A stretch of DNA of 64,000 nucleotides from Trichosphaerium sp. ATCC 40318 (Eukaryota; Discosea; Flabellinia; Trichosidae), in the NCBI GenBank assembly GCA_038496445.1, contig JALMLS010000455.1, positions 682,001 to 746,000 of the forward strand, read 5' to 3'. Numbering within the stretch: position 1 is the first letter of the stretch; every line of letters begins with the position of its first letter. Below are positions 51,828-61,549 of the stretch, piece by piece. The translations under genes and the position numbers were made by a program. Under the pieces are notes generated by a model that was not told the DNA's origin, made no database searches, and worked only from the letters and a program-made list of their open reading frames with translations.

Positions 51828-53700
51828 ATGTCTACAAAAGAAAATCTAATAACGCCAACCGCTTTACGACGCTTTGCGCGTAGCATTGTAGATGCGCAAA
51901 CGTTAATTAGTCAAGGCGCGAAAGAAGAACTGTTACAAACGATCACTACATACGCCAAGGATCTCATTGAATCGTACGTAGCGTAGTAATACCATTTAGA
52001 TGATTAATACAGCACAGAGCTGAAAAAGTTTGTAAAAAGCAAGACAGGAAAACAATTGTAGCAAATCACGTCAAAATAGCCATAGAAAACGTCAAACACG
52101 GCGAAGCCGCTCCAACCTTCGAATTTCCTGACTTTGGCTCGGATTCATTGAGCGTTGCCAGCTTCCCTGACTCTGAGGTCGCTAGTAACTGGAGTATGCA
52201 GACTAATACAGGCGGTTTCAGTCCAAAAGTGCGTTAACGAAACACTCTCATAGCAAAGCGAATAAAAGACTTCTCTGACGTGTACCTTGCGTACACTTTT
52301 AGTTAAGTGATCTGGACGGCTTTCAGAATTTGTCGTTATCAAGCCCAACACACGGACAAGCTAGCGGTGTTATTCCTCAAGCAGCTCCAAGAAAAGCGAA
52401 TGCTTTCGCTGGATTTAACTTTGGTTTTGATAGTGGCGCTCAGGTAGTAGCTCCAAGTGAGGACAAACTTCCTGGATCCGCTCAACCAGCTACTGCTTTC
52501 CCTGGATTTAGCTTTGGTTTTGATAGTGGCGCTCAGGTAGTAGCTCCAAGTGAGGACAAACTTCCTGGAACCGCTCAACCAGCTACTGCTTTCCCTGGAT
52601 TTAGCTTTGGTTTTGATAGTGGCGCTCAGGTAGTAGCTCCAAGTGAGGACAAACTTCCTGGACCCGCTCAACCAGCTACTAGTGGCAGTCCTCATGAGGT
52701 TCCAAGGTTTAAAATCGTTCTTGCTGGCGATGGAGGTGTTGGTGCGTTACGTGTTGGTCTCTTTGATGTCAGCTTTATTTTTTTGTATTTCCCACGTGCT
52801 TGTTAGGGACTACAAGTTTATATTTACGATCAACAATGTTAATTTATTTACTGGGTAGGTAAAACGAGTTTGGTAAAAAAATTGCTTACTGGTGGTAAGG
52901 TTTTTACTTGGTTGTTTATCATTTAATGTGACCTACAAGAGTTTGAGACGAATTATATAGCTACAATGGGTGTTGAAGTACATACAGTAAGAGTTACGAC
53001 AAACAGAGGACCAATTGATTTTAACATATGTACGAGTAGTTTTTTTTCATTTTGTTGTCTCTTGACACTCACTATTTTCTATAGGGGACACTGCAGGTGA
53101 ACTTGTTTGTAAAGTTTTCTTGAGTGTTATCTTATTACATTGCTAGGTCAAGAAAAATTTGGAGGACTCAGAGATGGTACACCTTTCCTTTCTGTTTTAG
53201 AAATTTCCGTATCAAAAAAAAAAATTGAATGTTGACTAGTGTTGTAGGATACTATATTGGCGCTCAAGGGGCTATCGTTATGTTTGATATGACTTCTAAA
53301 CTAACATATAAAAATTCCAAGAATTGGATTCAAGATATAAGGAGGGTATCAAGCGACTGTCCTGTGGTGTTATGCGCTAATAAGGTAAGCAAAAAAAATT
53401 GAGTGACTTTTTCACATCTATTCGACGTCTATTTACTCTTCTCTTGTACTCATTCTTACCTCTTAGGCTGATGCTGCAGCTGATAAAATAGAAAAACTAA
53501 GAGAAGAAGATCATGATTTTAGTCTTGCTATCACATCAGTCAAGGAAGGCAGCATTAACGAGCTTTATAATGTATGTACAATTTACTTGCGTATATTCAT
53601 CATAATTTTGTTTTCTGAATGATTACTAATCTTACCCTTCTAGCCGTTGTTGCTACTTACTCGTATATTAACTTATGACCAAAGTATAGAGCTAGCCTAA
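51828..53700 (+). CDS. Histone-fold / FG-repeat / Ran-type GTPase fusion (420 aa)
   Basis: Ten exons, ATG 51828 to TAA 53698-53700; all junctions keep frame. Residues 1-75 form a histone-fold-like domain: [20 protein letters not shown], then [20 protein letters not shown], then [20 protein letters not shown]. Residues about 153-245 are three near-identical 31-residue repeats with an FG motif ([20 protein letters not shown]). Residues 255-420 are a Ran G domain: [54 protein letters not shown], and TSVKEG in place of SAK. The signature GVEVH/NRGPI/GLRDGYYI is Ran rather than Rab. Ran's acidic C-terminal switch (about 40 residues) is absent, as is its basic patch after the NKxD motif. Exon 53085-53096 is only 12 bp. 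A nuclear, chromatin-linked role is inferred. Confidence 0.8.
52402..52680 (+). repeat. Three 93-bp tandem repeats (FG-containing)
   Basis: Units start at 52402, 52495 and 52588 and are nearly identical, for example the shared run GGTTTTGATAGTGGCGCTCA. Each unit equals 31 codons and carries the FGF motif. The low divergence, including silent sites, indicates recent expansion within exon 3 of the Ran fusion. Confidence 0.9.
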
Positions 53701-54121
53701 ACTTTTTTCTCACTTGTTCATTGTCAATGACGTTGTGACTTCTAAAACAGAGCTGTTCTAAATAAATGCATGTAAACAAGATGATTATTAATAAGTTTAG
53801 AAAGCACGTGTTTTGTGACTTGTACAAATAATGTTGATCGATCTCCTTTTGATTTACTGTGTTCATAACACGTTTGTAAGTCCTATTGAGTTTGTAAAAT
53901 CTGAGTGATAGACATACCAATTCAAGTACCTGCCCAGACTCAACTTGTAAAGAAGACTGCTCTTAGAAATGGCGATTAACAGGTGTGGCCAGTGAGCTGT
54001 TTTCAGTCTTAATAGTACAAGTCAAAAGTCTAACAGTACGAGAATGTACACATGTAACACTTAACATGAAAATCACTATTGTTGCCTACACTTATACATT
54101 CTAATTTAAAAAGAGTTCATA
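53701..54121. other. Convergent spacer
   Basis: The 3' flanks of the Ran fusion and of the MORN-variant gene. It holds AATAAATG near 53760 and a CACGTG near 53806. No gene is seen. Confidence 0.5.
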
Positions 54122-55078
54122 TTACAATATTGAGCACCAATTTTCTTCAGGTAGCCTTGGTGTGCCATCAACATACATCGAGTCGTATAGAATTTGTCCA
54201 TTCTCATACCAACCCTTCCATTGACCATTTTTTTTACCATTAGCATACATGCCTTGTACCTTAATTTGTCCACTTTCATGCCACTCTTTGTATTCACCAT
54301 GTAGTTTATCATCAATCCACATTTCATGTACCTTGATTTGTCTATTTTCATACCATTCTTTTCCTTCACCATTTTTTTTACCATCAACCCACATTGATTG
54401 GAACTTGAGTTGTCCATCCTCATAAAAATTTACTTCACCATTAAACTTATCATCAACAAATGTTGTTTGTGCCCTAAGTTGTCCATTTTCAAACCAATAT
54501 TGCCATTCACCATTTTTTTTACCATCAACACACATGCCTTGTACCTTAATTTGTCCACTTTCATACCACTTTTTTAGTATACCATTTCGTTTACCATCAA
54601 TCCACATGGCTTGATACATGAGTTGGCCATTTTCTTGCCATTCTTTGTACTCACCATTTTTTTTACCATCAACCCACACGGATTGGATACTGAGTTGTCC
54701 ATTTTCATACCACTCTTTGGATTCACCAGTTTTTTTCCTATCAATCCACATGGATTGGAAACTGAGTTGCCCATTTGCATGCCACTCTTTGTACTCACCA
54801 GTTTTTTTACCATCAACTAGTAGGCATTGTGCATGAAGTTGCCCTCCTTCATACCATTTTTTGTACAATCCATTCTTTGCATATTTGTGTGCTTGTACTC
54901 TACCACTTTTGTACCATCTGATCCAATTACCTTTCCTTTCTAATGCTTCATCAAAGTGCGTATTGATTGCTGCTCTTTTTGAAAGTGTATGGAACTTTGT
55001 GAATGCTTCCGCATTGAATGTACAAATGTACTCTTGAATCTCACAGGGGAGATCCAGTACTGTCAAAGAATACGCCAT
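54122..55078 (-). CDS. Intronless MORN-variant repeat protein (318 aa) with F-box-like N-terminus
   Basis: A single open frame, ATG 55078-55076 to TAA 54124-54122. The N-terminus (MAYSLTVLDLPCEIQEYICT FNAEAF) looks like an F-box-type helix pair. From about residue 48, nine to ten repeats of 23-24 residues follow (GEYKEWHANGQLSFQSMWID). This is the MORN-variant class with a W...GQ...... core seen in bacteria, protists and large DNA viruses, rather than the classical MORN of the Roc-PARP gene. It lacks introns in a window where most genes have several, so gain by transfer or retro-copying is possible. An F-box/MORN protein could be a ubiquitin-ligase adaptor. That is inference. Confidence 0.65.
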   Translation of the reverse strand: MAYSLTVLDLPCEIQEYICTFNAEAFTKFHTLSKRAAINTHFDEALERKGNWIRWYKSGRVQAHKYAKNGLYKKWYEGGQLHAQCLLVDGKKTGEYKEWHANGQLSFQSMWIDRKKTGESKEWYENGQLSIQSVWVDGKKNGEYKEWQENGQLMYQAMWIDGKRNGILKKWYESGQIKVQGMCVDGKKNGEWQYWFENGQLRAQTTFVDDKFNGEVNFYEDGQLKFQSMWVDGKKNGEGKEWYENRQIKVHEMWIDDKLHGEYKEWHESGQIKVQGMYANGKKNGQWKGWYENGQILYDSMYVDGTPRLPEENWCSIL

Positions 55079-55768
55079 AGAGCTATAACAAAGTCAAAAT
55101 AGAGTACAACAACAGCATCGCTGTTGATGAACGAATCTAAAACAGGCTATTGCCAGCGCATCTCGTTGGTAAAAGCTGAGCGTATAAAGGGCTTTAAAAG
55201 AGTTTTTACAGTTATTCTAACGTACTTTTGCTCCATTCTATCAGAATACCTTTCACTGACAACGCAAGTAGTAAAAGAGATGTTTACATATTTCAAAATA
55301 TTTCAAATATTTCAAATATTGCAAATGTTTTAAATGTTGCGAAATTGTTGAAAAACCTGCCAAACTTTTTGTAAGTCAGTTGTTAAAAGTTACGCTAAAC
55401 ACCTGAAAAGCGTTCTACGGTAGTTTGGTAGCGCTTTTCTGTTTTGTTTCAAGTGTTACATTTATTTCATAATATTTGGAATATTTGTAATATTTGAAAT
55501 ATTTGTAACCAGAAAACATCTCTATAGTACCGATGTTATGCTAATTAAAACAACGCTACCTAATACTCTTGTTAGAAATAGTCAATTATTGTCTCATTCG
55601 ATTGAATAGTTGAAAGAAAATGTAAGATCTCACCATTATAATAACTAGGCCAATCGTAGCCACCATAACTTTTACTACAGCAAAGGCAGGGTATGGATTC
55701 AAGTTTGAAAATTTGATCAAATTACAGCGCACTCTCGCTTAATGGTTTAAGTAAAAACGTCGGAAGCC
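55079..55768. other. Divergent intergenic region
   Basis: The 5' regions of the MORN-variant gene (minus) and the LamG gene (plus). It contains the inverted-repeat element at 55276-55523. No gene is seen. Confidence 0.5.
55276..55523. mobile_element. 248-bp AT-rich inverted-repeat element, MITE-like
   Basis: The ends AGAGATGTTT (55276-55285) and AAACATCTCT (55514-55523) are exact inverted repeats. Next to them are arms of repeated ATTTCAAATATT: TTTCAAAATATTTCAAATAT on the left and its near-inverse GGAATATTTGTAATATTTG on the right. The transcript or single strand could fold into a long imperfect hairpin with a loop of about 130 bp. There is no coding capacity, and no clear target-site duplication was found. 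Confidence 0.45.
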
Positions 55769-57636
55769 ATGCATTTAAAAACATCATTTGTTACCCTCTG
55801 TTGTATATTTCTACTACGCTCAACTACATCATGTATTGTACCTTCAGATGGATTACTAGCTTGGTGGCAATTAGATAAAATCACATCAAACTATACTGTG
55901 GACGTTATTAGCTCCAGAAAAGCAGAATTTGGAGGCGTAAGAGGCGTAGACTACGAAGTTATACAGGTACGCTAGTTAGTGTACATATTTATAAAGTCAC
56001 GTGATTAGGCTCCACTGGCTGCAAACTCTACTGTATTTTATGGTAGAGGTGGATTACTTGTAAATGATACAATAGATGAAATATTTAAACCAGACAAAGG
56101 TTCGTTAATCACGTGGTTTTTAATCAGAATTTTCCAAACGTTTATTGTTGTGTTTAAAGGCAGTTTTACTTTCGAATTCTGGATGCAGCCACAAAATCTA
56201 TCAGGAAATCAAACAATACTTGAATACGAGTCATTTGGTGGTAGCTACGTTTTGCGTACCTTCGATACAAGCCTACTGTTCAAACTATATATTGGTAAAC
56301 ATTTTTTACCACTGTGCTGAAAATCTCTTTTTTCGAATCAAAAGTTGCTCCAAATACTTTGGTTCTGAACCATTATCAAGGAGTTTGTTTCCAAAGCTGT
56401 TTTCGTATCATCAATTGCTAACAAATTCTGTTGTTAGGAGACAATGTTTATAATGTTGGACCTGGTGAACAATTGATAAATACAAATTACCATCACGTTG
56501 GCATTGTCTGGGACAGGTATACTCCAACACTTACAATTACGCTAATACATTATTCATTAGTGTGAACAGTACTCTCGCAGTTTATAGAGGTTAGGAACGC
56601 ACATGCTAAGCAGGTAATAACATACTGTAGATAGCGTTAAACAGGTTACAAATGTGACACCATGGCCTTCAGAGGTTCGTCTTAGCTCTGAAGTGCTAAT
56701 TATTGGGACTGGACTGCAAGGACCCGGGTTCCAAGGAGCTCTAGATGAGGTACCTCTGTTACAGTTTACAAAACCTAATGATAGTTCTCCTTCTATAACA
56801 CGGCACTCACCGAGACTCAAATACGAGCAGTTGCATACTCAGGTATGTTTGTTCTGTTGAAAAGGACGTAATTATAATCAGGTGTTGGCAAGTGCCTTCC
56901 AGCACCCACAGCACCCACACCACAACCAACCACAGCACCACCCATAACAGTTCCAATCACAGTGCCAACAGTCGCTCCGAATACAGTAAATACAAGTACG
57001 CTGTTGAACTCAAACAATGAAAAGAATTCTTATTATTTCAAAGCGTGTACTGGTAGAACTCATGTAGCAGCTGTTTGTGACGAAGACACTCAAACTTGGG
57101 TAGTAACAGATCCAATTATTATTCAAGAAAATGACTATGAGATAGAAGGCTCAACTGTTTTCAAAGGTGAGTAAAGAGTTTCCCCGTTTATGAAATCTTG
57201 AAAGTTGCCATTGGGTTGTTACTAACGCTACCAAAAAGGGATAGTAACAGTTTTAGAAGAAGCCAGAATATTTCTATCACGTGATGTTACTCTCTTTTTC
57301 GAAGAATGTCCAAGCATCAATAAGACACTAGATATCTTTCTTACTCAAGTTTCTGAAGAAATACAAACAATATTAACAGTTCCAATAGGATGTAATGATA
57401 CAAAAGAGAAAACAAGAGTTTTTGATGCCGCTAAAGAACCCTGTACTGATTTTGATAGACAAGATTCTCGACATGATATTTCTATCATTTGGACAATAGA
57501 TGACTGTTCTGATGATCGCTTGAGTGATACTGCTATGATAGCTATTTCTGTTGTATCTGTTTTTATTGTTGTAGTTGTCATATGCATACTTGTTTATGTC
57601 TTTGTTTTCTACAAGCGAAGAAAATACGCAATATAA
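55769..57636 (+). CDS. Type I membrane protein with LamG/concanavalin-like domain
   Basis: Signal peptide (MHLKTSFVTLCCIFLLRST), then a laminin-G-3-type lectin-like jelly roll: GLLAWWQLDKI at the start, SFTFEFWMQPQNLSGNQTIL in the middle, NYHHVGIVWD and FQGALDEVPLL later. A Pro/Thr stretch (PTTAPPITVPITVPTVAPNT) and a less ordered outer segment follow. One membrane helix (MIAISVVSVFIVVVVICILV) and a short basic tail (FYKRRKYAI) end the protein at TAA 57634-57636. About seven exons. Such domains bind glycans or proteins at the cell surface; the partner is unknown. The middle exons between 56490 and 56640 are uncertain. Confidence 0.6.
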
Positions 57637-58010
57637 GAAATATGCCAATAATAAAAAATAGCATCTTACCCTCCTACATGAAAATAGTGATATATTTGCT
57701 GCATATTATGTACTTAACTTGTTAACTGTAATGGACCTGGTATGGTTCAATGAGCTATGTAGCGCATTGTTCTACTCGTTTATTTCAAAGTACTCATGAA
57801 AGAAAATGTTGGTCTAGTGCGTTGTCATTGCAATCTAGGTATTGTCAAAGACAGTCAAAACAACATTGGAGTTTAACACAACATGTTTAGTATATGCCAT
57901 ACGTTTTTCTGCTAGTACAGCGCTATTCAATGTATTATTCAGTCGAGTTAACAAATTGTTGCAGTTTTATTAGATGTGTAAATATGTGAAATCAGTGCCA
58001 CTTTGAAATA
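57637..58010. other. Convergent spacer
   Basis: The 3' flanks of the LamG gene and the first Rho-like gene. The last 40-50 bp next to the Rho-like stop also occur next to the second copy (near 61520-61550), so the duplicated block includes 3' flank. Confidence 0.5.
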
Positions 58011-60921
58011 TTAATCTACTTTTGTGATGATTTTGTTTTTGATGTGTTTGTCTTGATACTTGACAAACTTGAAACGCTCAAGTGTTGTGAACCCCATTTC
58101 TTTCATTACTGTTCCTGTCATATCTTCAAATTCAACAGACATACGGTTCATCACTGATCCAACCTCTTGTGATCTTGATTCATCAAATCCTGCTGATTTC
58201 AGTACTTTTACCCAATCTTGGTTGCCATCACTTTGTAGATTGTCTGGTGCAGTGCGTAGTATTGTTAATGAAGCCTAAAAGAAATAAACATTTGTATTGA
58301 TAAACTAAGTGTACTACATTGCCAGGATTGAATGACTCATGCTTGTCCATCCATGATTCCTTTGAAACAAGTTCAGCAATATTATCAAACATCGACTGTT
58401 TAGAAAGATTATCAAACGTGGTGCTCATCAAATCCAATTCATCTGCATCAAATTGTACTTTGTCATGATACATTGAAGAACCCTTGGCATACCAAGATTG
58501 TCTTGAGATGAGGTTATCAGCGTCAATTGACGAAAAGTGATTGGAAGAACCAGGATCGCTCTATAGAAGCTATTAATAACGGAAAGACCAGGATTAGTTG
58601 TTACATACATTGCCTTCAACAACTTGATTGTGTTCAACAGTTTCTTTGTTTTGTATGAGATCACATGCGTTTTCTAGTATCTGAATGTCATCTTTGGTTT
58701 GTCCAAACTTCTGAGGAGCATCTTGAACAACATCCCTCAATATGAATATGTCTTCAAAGGGTTTCACTTTCAACATTTCCTTGTCAATAGATGAAGTATC
58801 TTTTAAAGCATTGTCAGGTATTCCAAGGTCGACTGTGTCAAAGGACTTGGGTGATGCAAGTTCGTCTGCATCAAATTGTACTTTGCCATGGTCTATTGAA
58901 GGAGACTTGACATACCACGATTGCCTTGATACGAGGTCATCGGTATCAATTGGTGCTTGTTGTTTACGCGAAGAATCATGATTGTCCTAAAGATGAGTTA
59001 CAATGTGAATGTGAATAAGTTGTAACATACATTGTCTTCACTATCTTGTTTTGTTTCGAGCTCTTCTTTGTTTTCTTCAACATCTTGTTTGTAACATGCA
59101 TTGTCATCAACATTTTGTTTTGTTTCAAGCTCTTCTTTGTTTTCGTCAACTGGATTATCCTGTTTGGCTTGTTCAACCTCCTGAGGATCATCTTGAATAA
59201 CTTCCTTTGGTGTGGAGTTGTCTTCAATAGGTTTCTCTCTGAACAAGCCTACAACGCCCGACAGGAAAGAAGATAGTCTACCTCTCCTGGGTATTTGTTT
59301 TGAAATATTGAGAATCTTGTGTATGGACCCTGTGTTTGTTTAACATGTATATGAGAAATGGGTCGTACTATAAGCATCTGGTTTCACCATGTATGACGCA
59401 CAAGCTTCAAATATTTGTTTAACATTTATCATATTTTTCGCAGAACACTCAATGTAATCAAACGCTCCAATATCTTTTGCCATTTCAATACCTATTTACC
59501 ATTACGTCAATAATTAATGTATGTTCCATTATCACGTGATTTGTACCTTGGTTGCAAGTGATAGGAGATTGATTTTTTGATGCTAGTTTTTTAATAGTTT
59601 CTGGGTCTTCTCTTAGTTCTAATCGAGCGCCAACAAGTAAACACTGAGCATTCTCAGGACAATGTTGTTTGCATTCCGGATACCACTATATGTATACGCA
59701 TTACTTTTACAATGTGAAAATAGCGTACATTAAGAACTGCAGACTCAAAGCTTAGAGGTTTTACAATAGAGAAAACAACTACATAAATATTGATTCCCTA
59801 AATGAATGATGAGGTTACAATAAAAAATACGACTACAGTTGGTACATGGTATCTTAATTGTCTTAAGCGATCTAAGTCCTCTTGTCCGCTCTACGAAAAG
59901 GAGTTACTTTTATTAATTCAAAAGGTCTCACAGTGTCTATAATAAGCAAGCGAACTCTTTTACCATCAACAACTATCTCGTCTAAATAGATATTATTGTC
60001 TGTTTCATTCAAGTTTTGAGACAGACTGACTTTTAGCAAAAAAACTCCAGTTTCTGCCCGATCTGTCAGATCTGACGGATTTGACACTTCTGACAGATCT
60101 TGCAAATTGTCATTTTTTTAAATGTGATCTACCCTCACGTGAATCCAACCATTTCAAACCCACGTGATTTAACAAACCCGTAGCAAAAAATTTTATTTAC
60201 ATATTTGACGCCTGGCGGCGTTTACAAAGCCTACAGCAACGCTGGTGGTGTTTTGGGGCGGTTTTGACGTTGTTACACCTTCATTGCTGCTTGGATGCTA
60301 CCATAGCGCTTCTGTTAGCGTGGGGTAGGCGCTAGCGTAGCGCTAGTAAGTTATACACGTACGTTGATTTTTTGAAGCAAAACATACAGCAAACAGTGTT
60401 TTGAGGCATTCATATCGTGTTTGGTGGTAATGCGATAGCTTTGTAGGACATCATACCTTTTTAATTCGCTTTTAGCGCATTGAACACCTCTGTGGTTGAT
60501 CGTACCGTGTACAGTTGGCGTAGGTAAAATACTGCGATCTTCAATGGTATGTTGAAACTTACATTGAAAATTTTGCTATCACTTACCGTAAGGTACCTAA
60601 GTCATACAATGAAGGACAACATTGTAACACAAATAGTTCACATTGTGATAGATCTACACCATTTGACAGAAGTGTCAGATCTTGTTAGATCTGCTAAAAG
60701 TGCTAAAAACTCACTTTCTAGAAAATATTAGTAAAACTTGAATGAAACATACAATAACGCAAAACTGCAAAAATATTTTTTCTGGTACTTGTAAAGTCAT
60801 CTACCACCGTAGGTATGTAATCAATAGGATATCTATTATTTCGGTACGTGGCTAGTATTTCTTGTTTAATATCTTTCAATCTATCTCCCACGAACAACAC
60901 TTGATATTCAGGCAGGGCCAT
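58011..60921 (-). CDS. Degenerate Rho-family GTPase fused to acidic repeats and a conserved C-terminal module, copy 1
   Basis: Start ATG 60921-60919, stop TAA 58013-58011, about ten exons. The N-terminal 180 residues align to Rho: VLFVGD, YIPTVVDDFT, DGKRVRLLIIDTSGQEDLDR, WYPECKQHCPENAQCLLVG, ECSAKN. But the P-loop GxxxxGKT is replaced (GDRLKDIKQ, no GKT/S), and the NKxD/TKxD motif reads GARLEL. Nucleotide binding is therefore doubtful. After the G domain a 39-bp intron leads to a basic stretch (KQIPRRGRLSSFLSG) and acidic repeats (EENKEELETKQ). Two repeats of (L/S)xSRQSWYxK...KVQFDADEL follow, and then a conserved end (WVKVLKSAGFDESRSQEVG, MGFTTLERFKFVKYQDK) that resembles a small helical domain such as SAM. 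The CAAX box of Rho proteins is absent. Confidence 0.6.
59993..60757. mobile_element. 0.76-kb TIR element inside intron 1 of the Rho-like gene, MITE-like
   Basis: Inverted ends: TGTTTCATTCAAGTTTT at 60001-60017 and its exact inverse at 60733-60749. With one mismatch this extends to 25 bp (59993-60017 / 60733-60757). Further inside, GATCTGACACTTCTGTC-like stretches near 60060-60100 and 60665-60690 are also inverted. The matching intron of copy 2 (about 63300-63365) is only about 60 bp and lacks it, an empty-site comparison. The middle is GC-richer (CGCCTGGCGGCGTTTAC...) and has no transposase frame. No clear target-site duplication. Confidence 0.6.
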
Positions 60922-61549
60922 CTTTAAAACAAAAGAGACGATTGTTGACTTGTTTTATGTGAAGCCTAAAGATAACGGAAAAATCACGTGGGAAACCAGG
61001 GATAATTTTGAGTGATGTGCTCTTTAACACATCAGGCAGATTTTTTTAATCCAGTTTTCAAACCACGTGTTTACCACACATAATTATGATACCTGTTGTG
61101 GCGTTTCAAAAGCCAACAGTATGTTTGTGATATTTTGAATTCTCTAAAATTTTAATGTCATTATTGAATATTTATGAATATTTCAAGAACCTTTGAGGCA
61201 TTTTCCTCAAAACTATCTTGCTCTTCAATTGCTATTTCTAACATGTTATGTTGTACCGAAGAATAGTACTGACAGTCAAAGCAATTTTGAAACTTATTTT
61301 TTCATAAATTCTGGAGACTCTAAACTCAGTACAACTGCCAAGAAACCATTGGTAATTCCTCATAGCCAGCACTTTTAAAGTTTCAGATGCTGCAATAGTG
61401 GTGATCCAGAGGAATTTCCGCTGTCAAATTATCAATGCGGCTAGCAGCGAACTGTGTCAAAACTTGCAACAAAAATTTACTTTGTAAGATGTTTATTAGA
61501 TACCCAAACCTGTACGGGACACAATGTGAATCAGTGCCACTTTGCAAAA
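60922..61549. other. Spacer between the two tandem Rho-like genes
   Basis: It holds the promoter of copy 1 and the 3' flank of copy 2. CACGTG lies near 60984 and 61063. No gene is seen; short open stretches are AT-rich noise. Confidence 0.5.

Noticed and set aside
51828-52228. Histone-fold part as an independent small gene
   Set aside because: The last codon before the GTGCGT donor joins the Ran exon in frame, no stop precedes it, and no polyadenylation-like signal lies between. The possibility is kept as the main test of the fusion.
52339-52695. 118-codon minus-strand repetitive frame
   Set aside because: Antisense shadow of the three FG repeats of the Ran fusion.
54574-54836. Overlapping open frames on both strands inside the MORN-variant gene
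   Set aside because: By-products of the repeat; only the 318-residue minus-strand frame shows coherent repeats and a start.
59872-60105. Reading of the Rho-like G3 region as a lost motif (DTVRPFELIKV)
   Set aside because: That frame reads through a GTGAGA-CGTAG intron. Splicing gives DTSGQEDLDRLR, so switch II is kept in copy 1.
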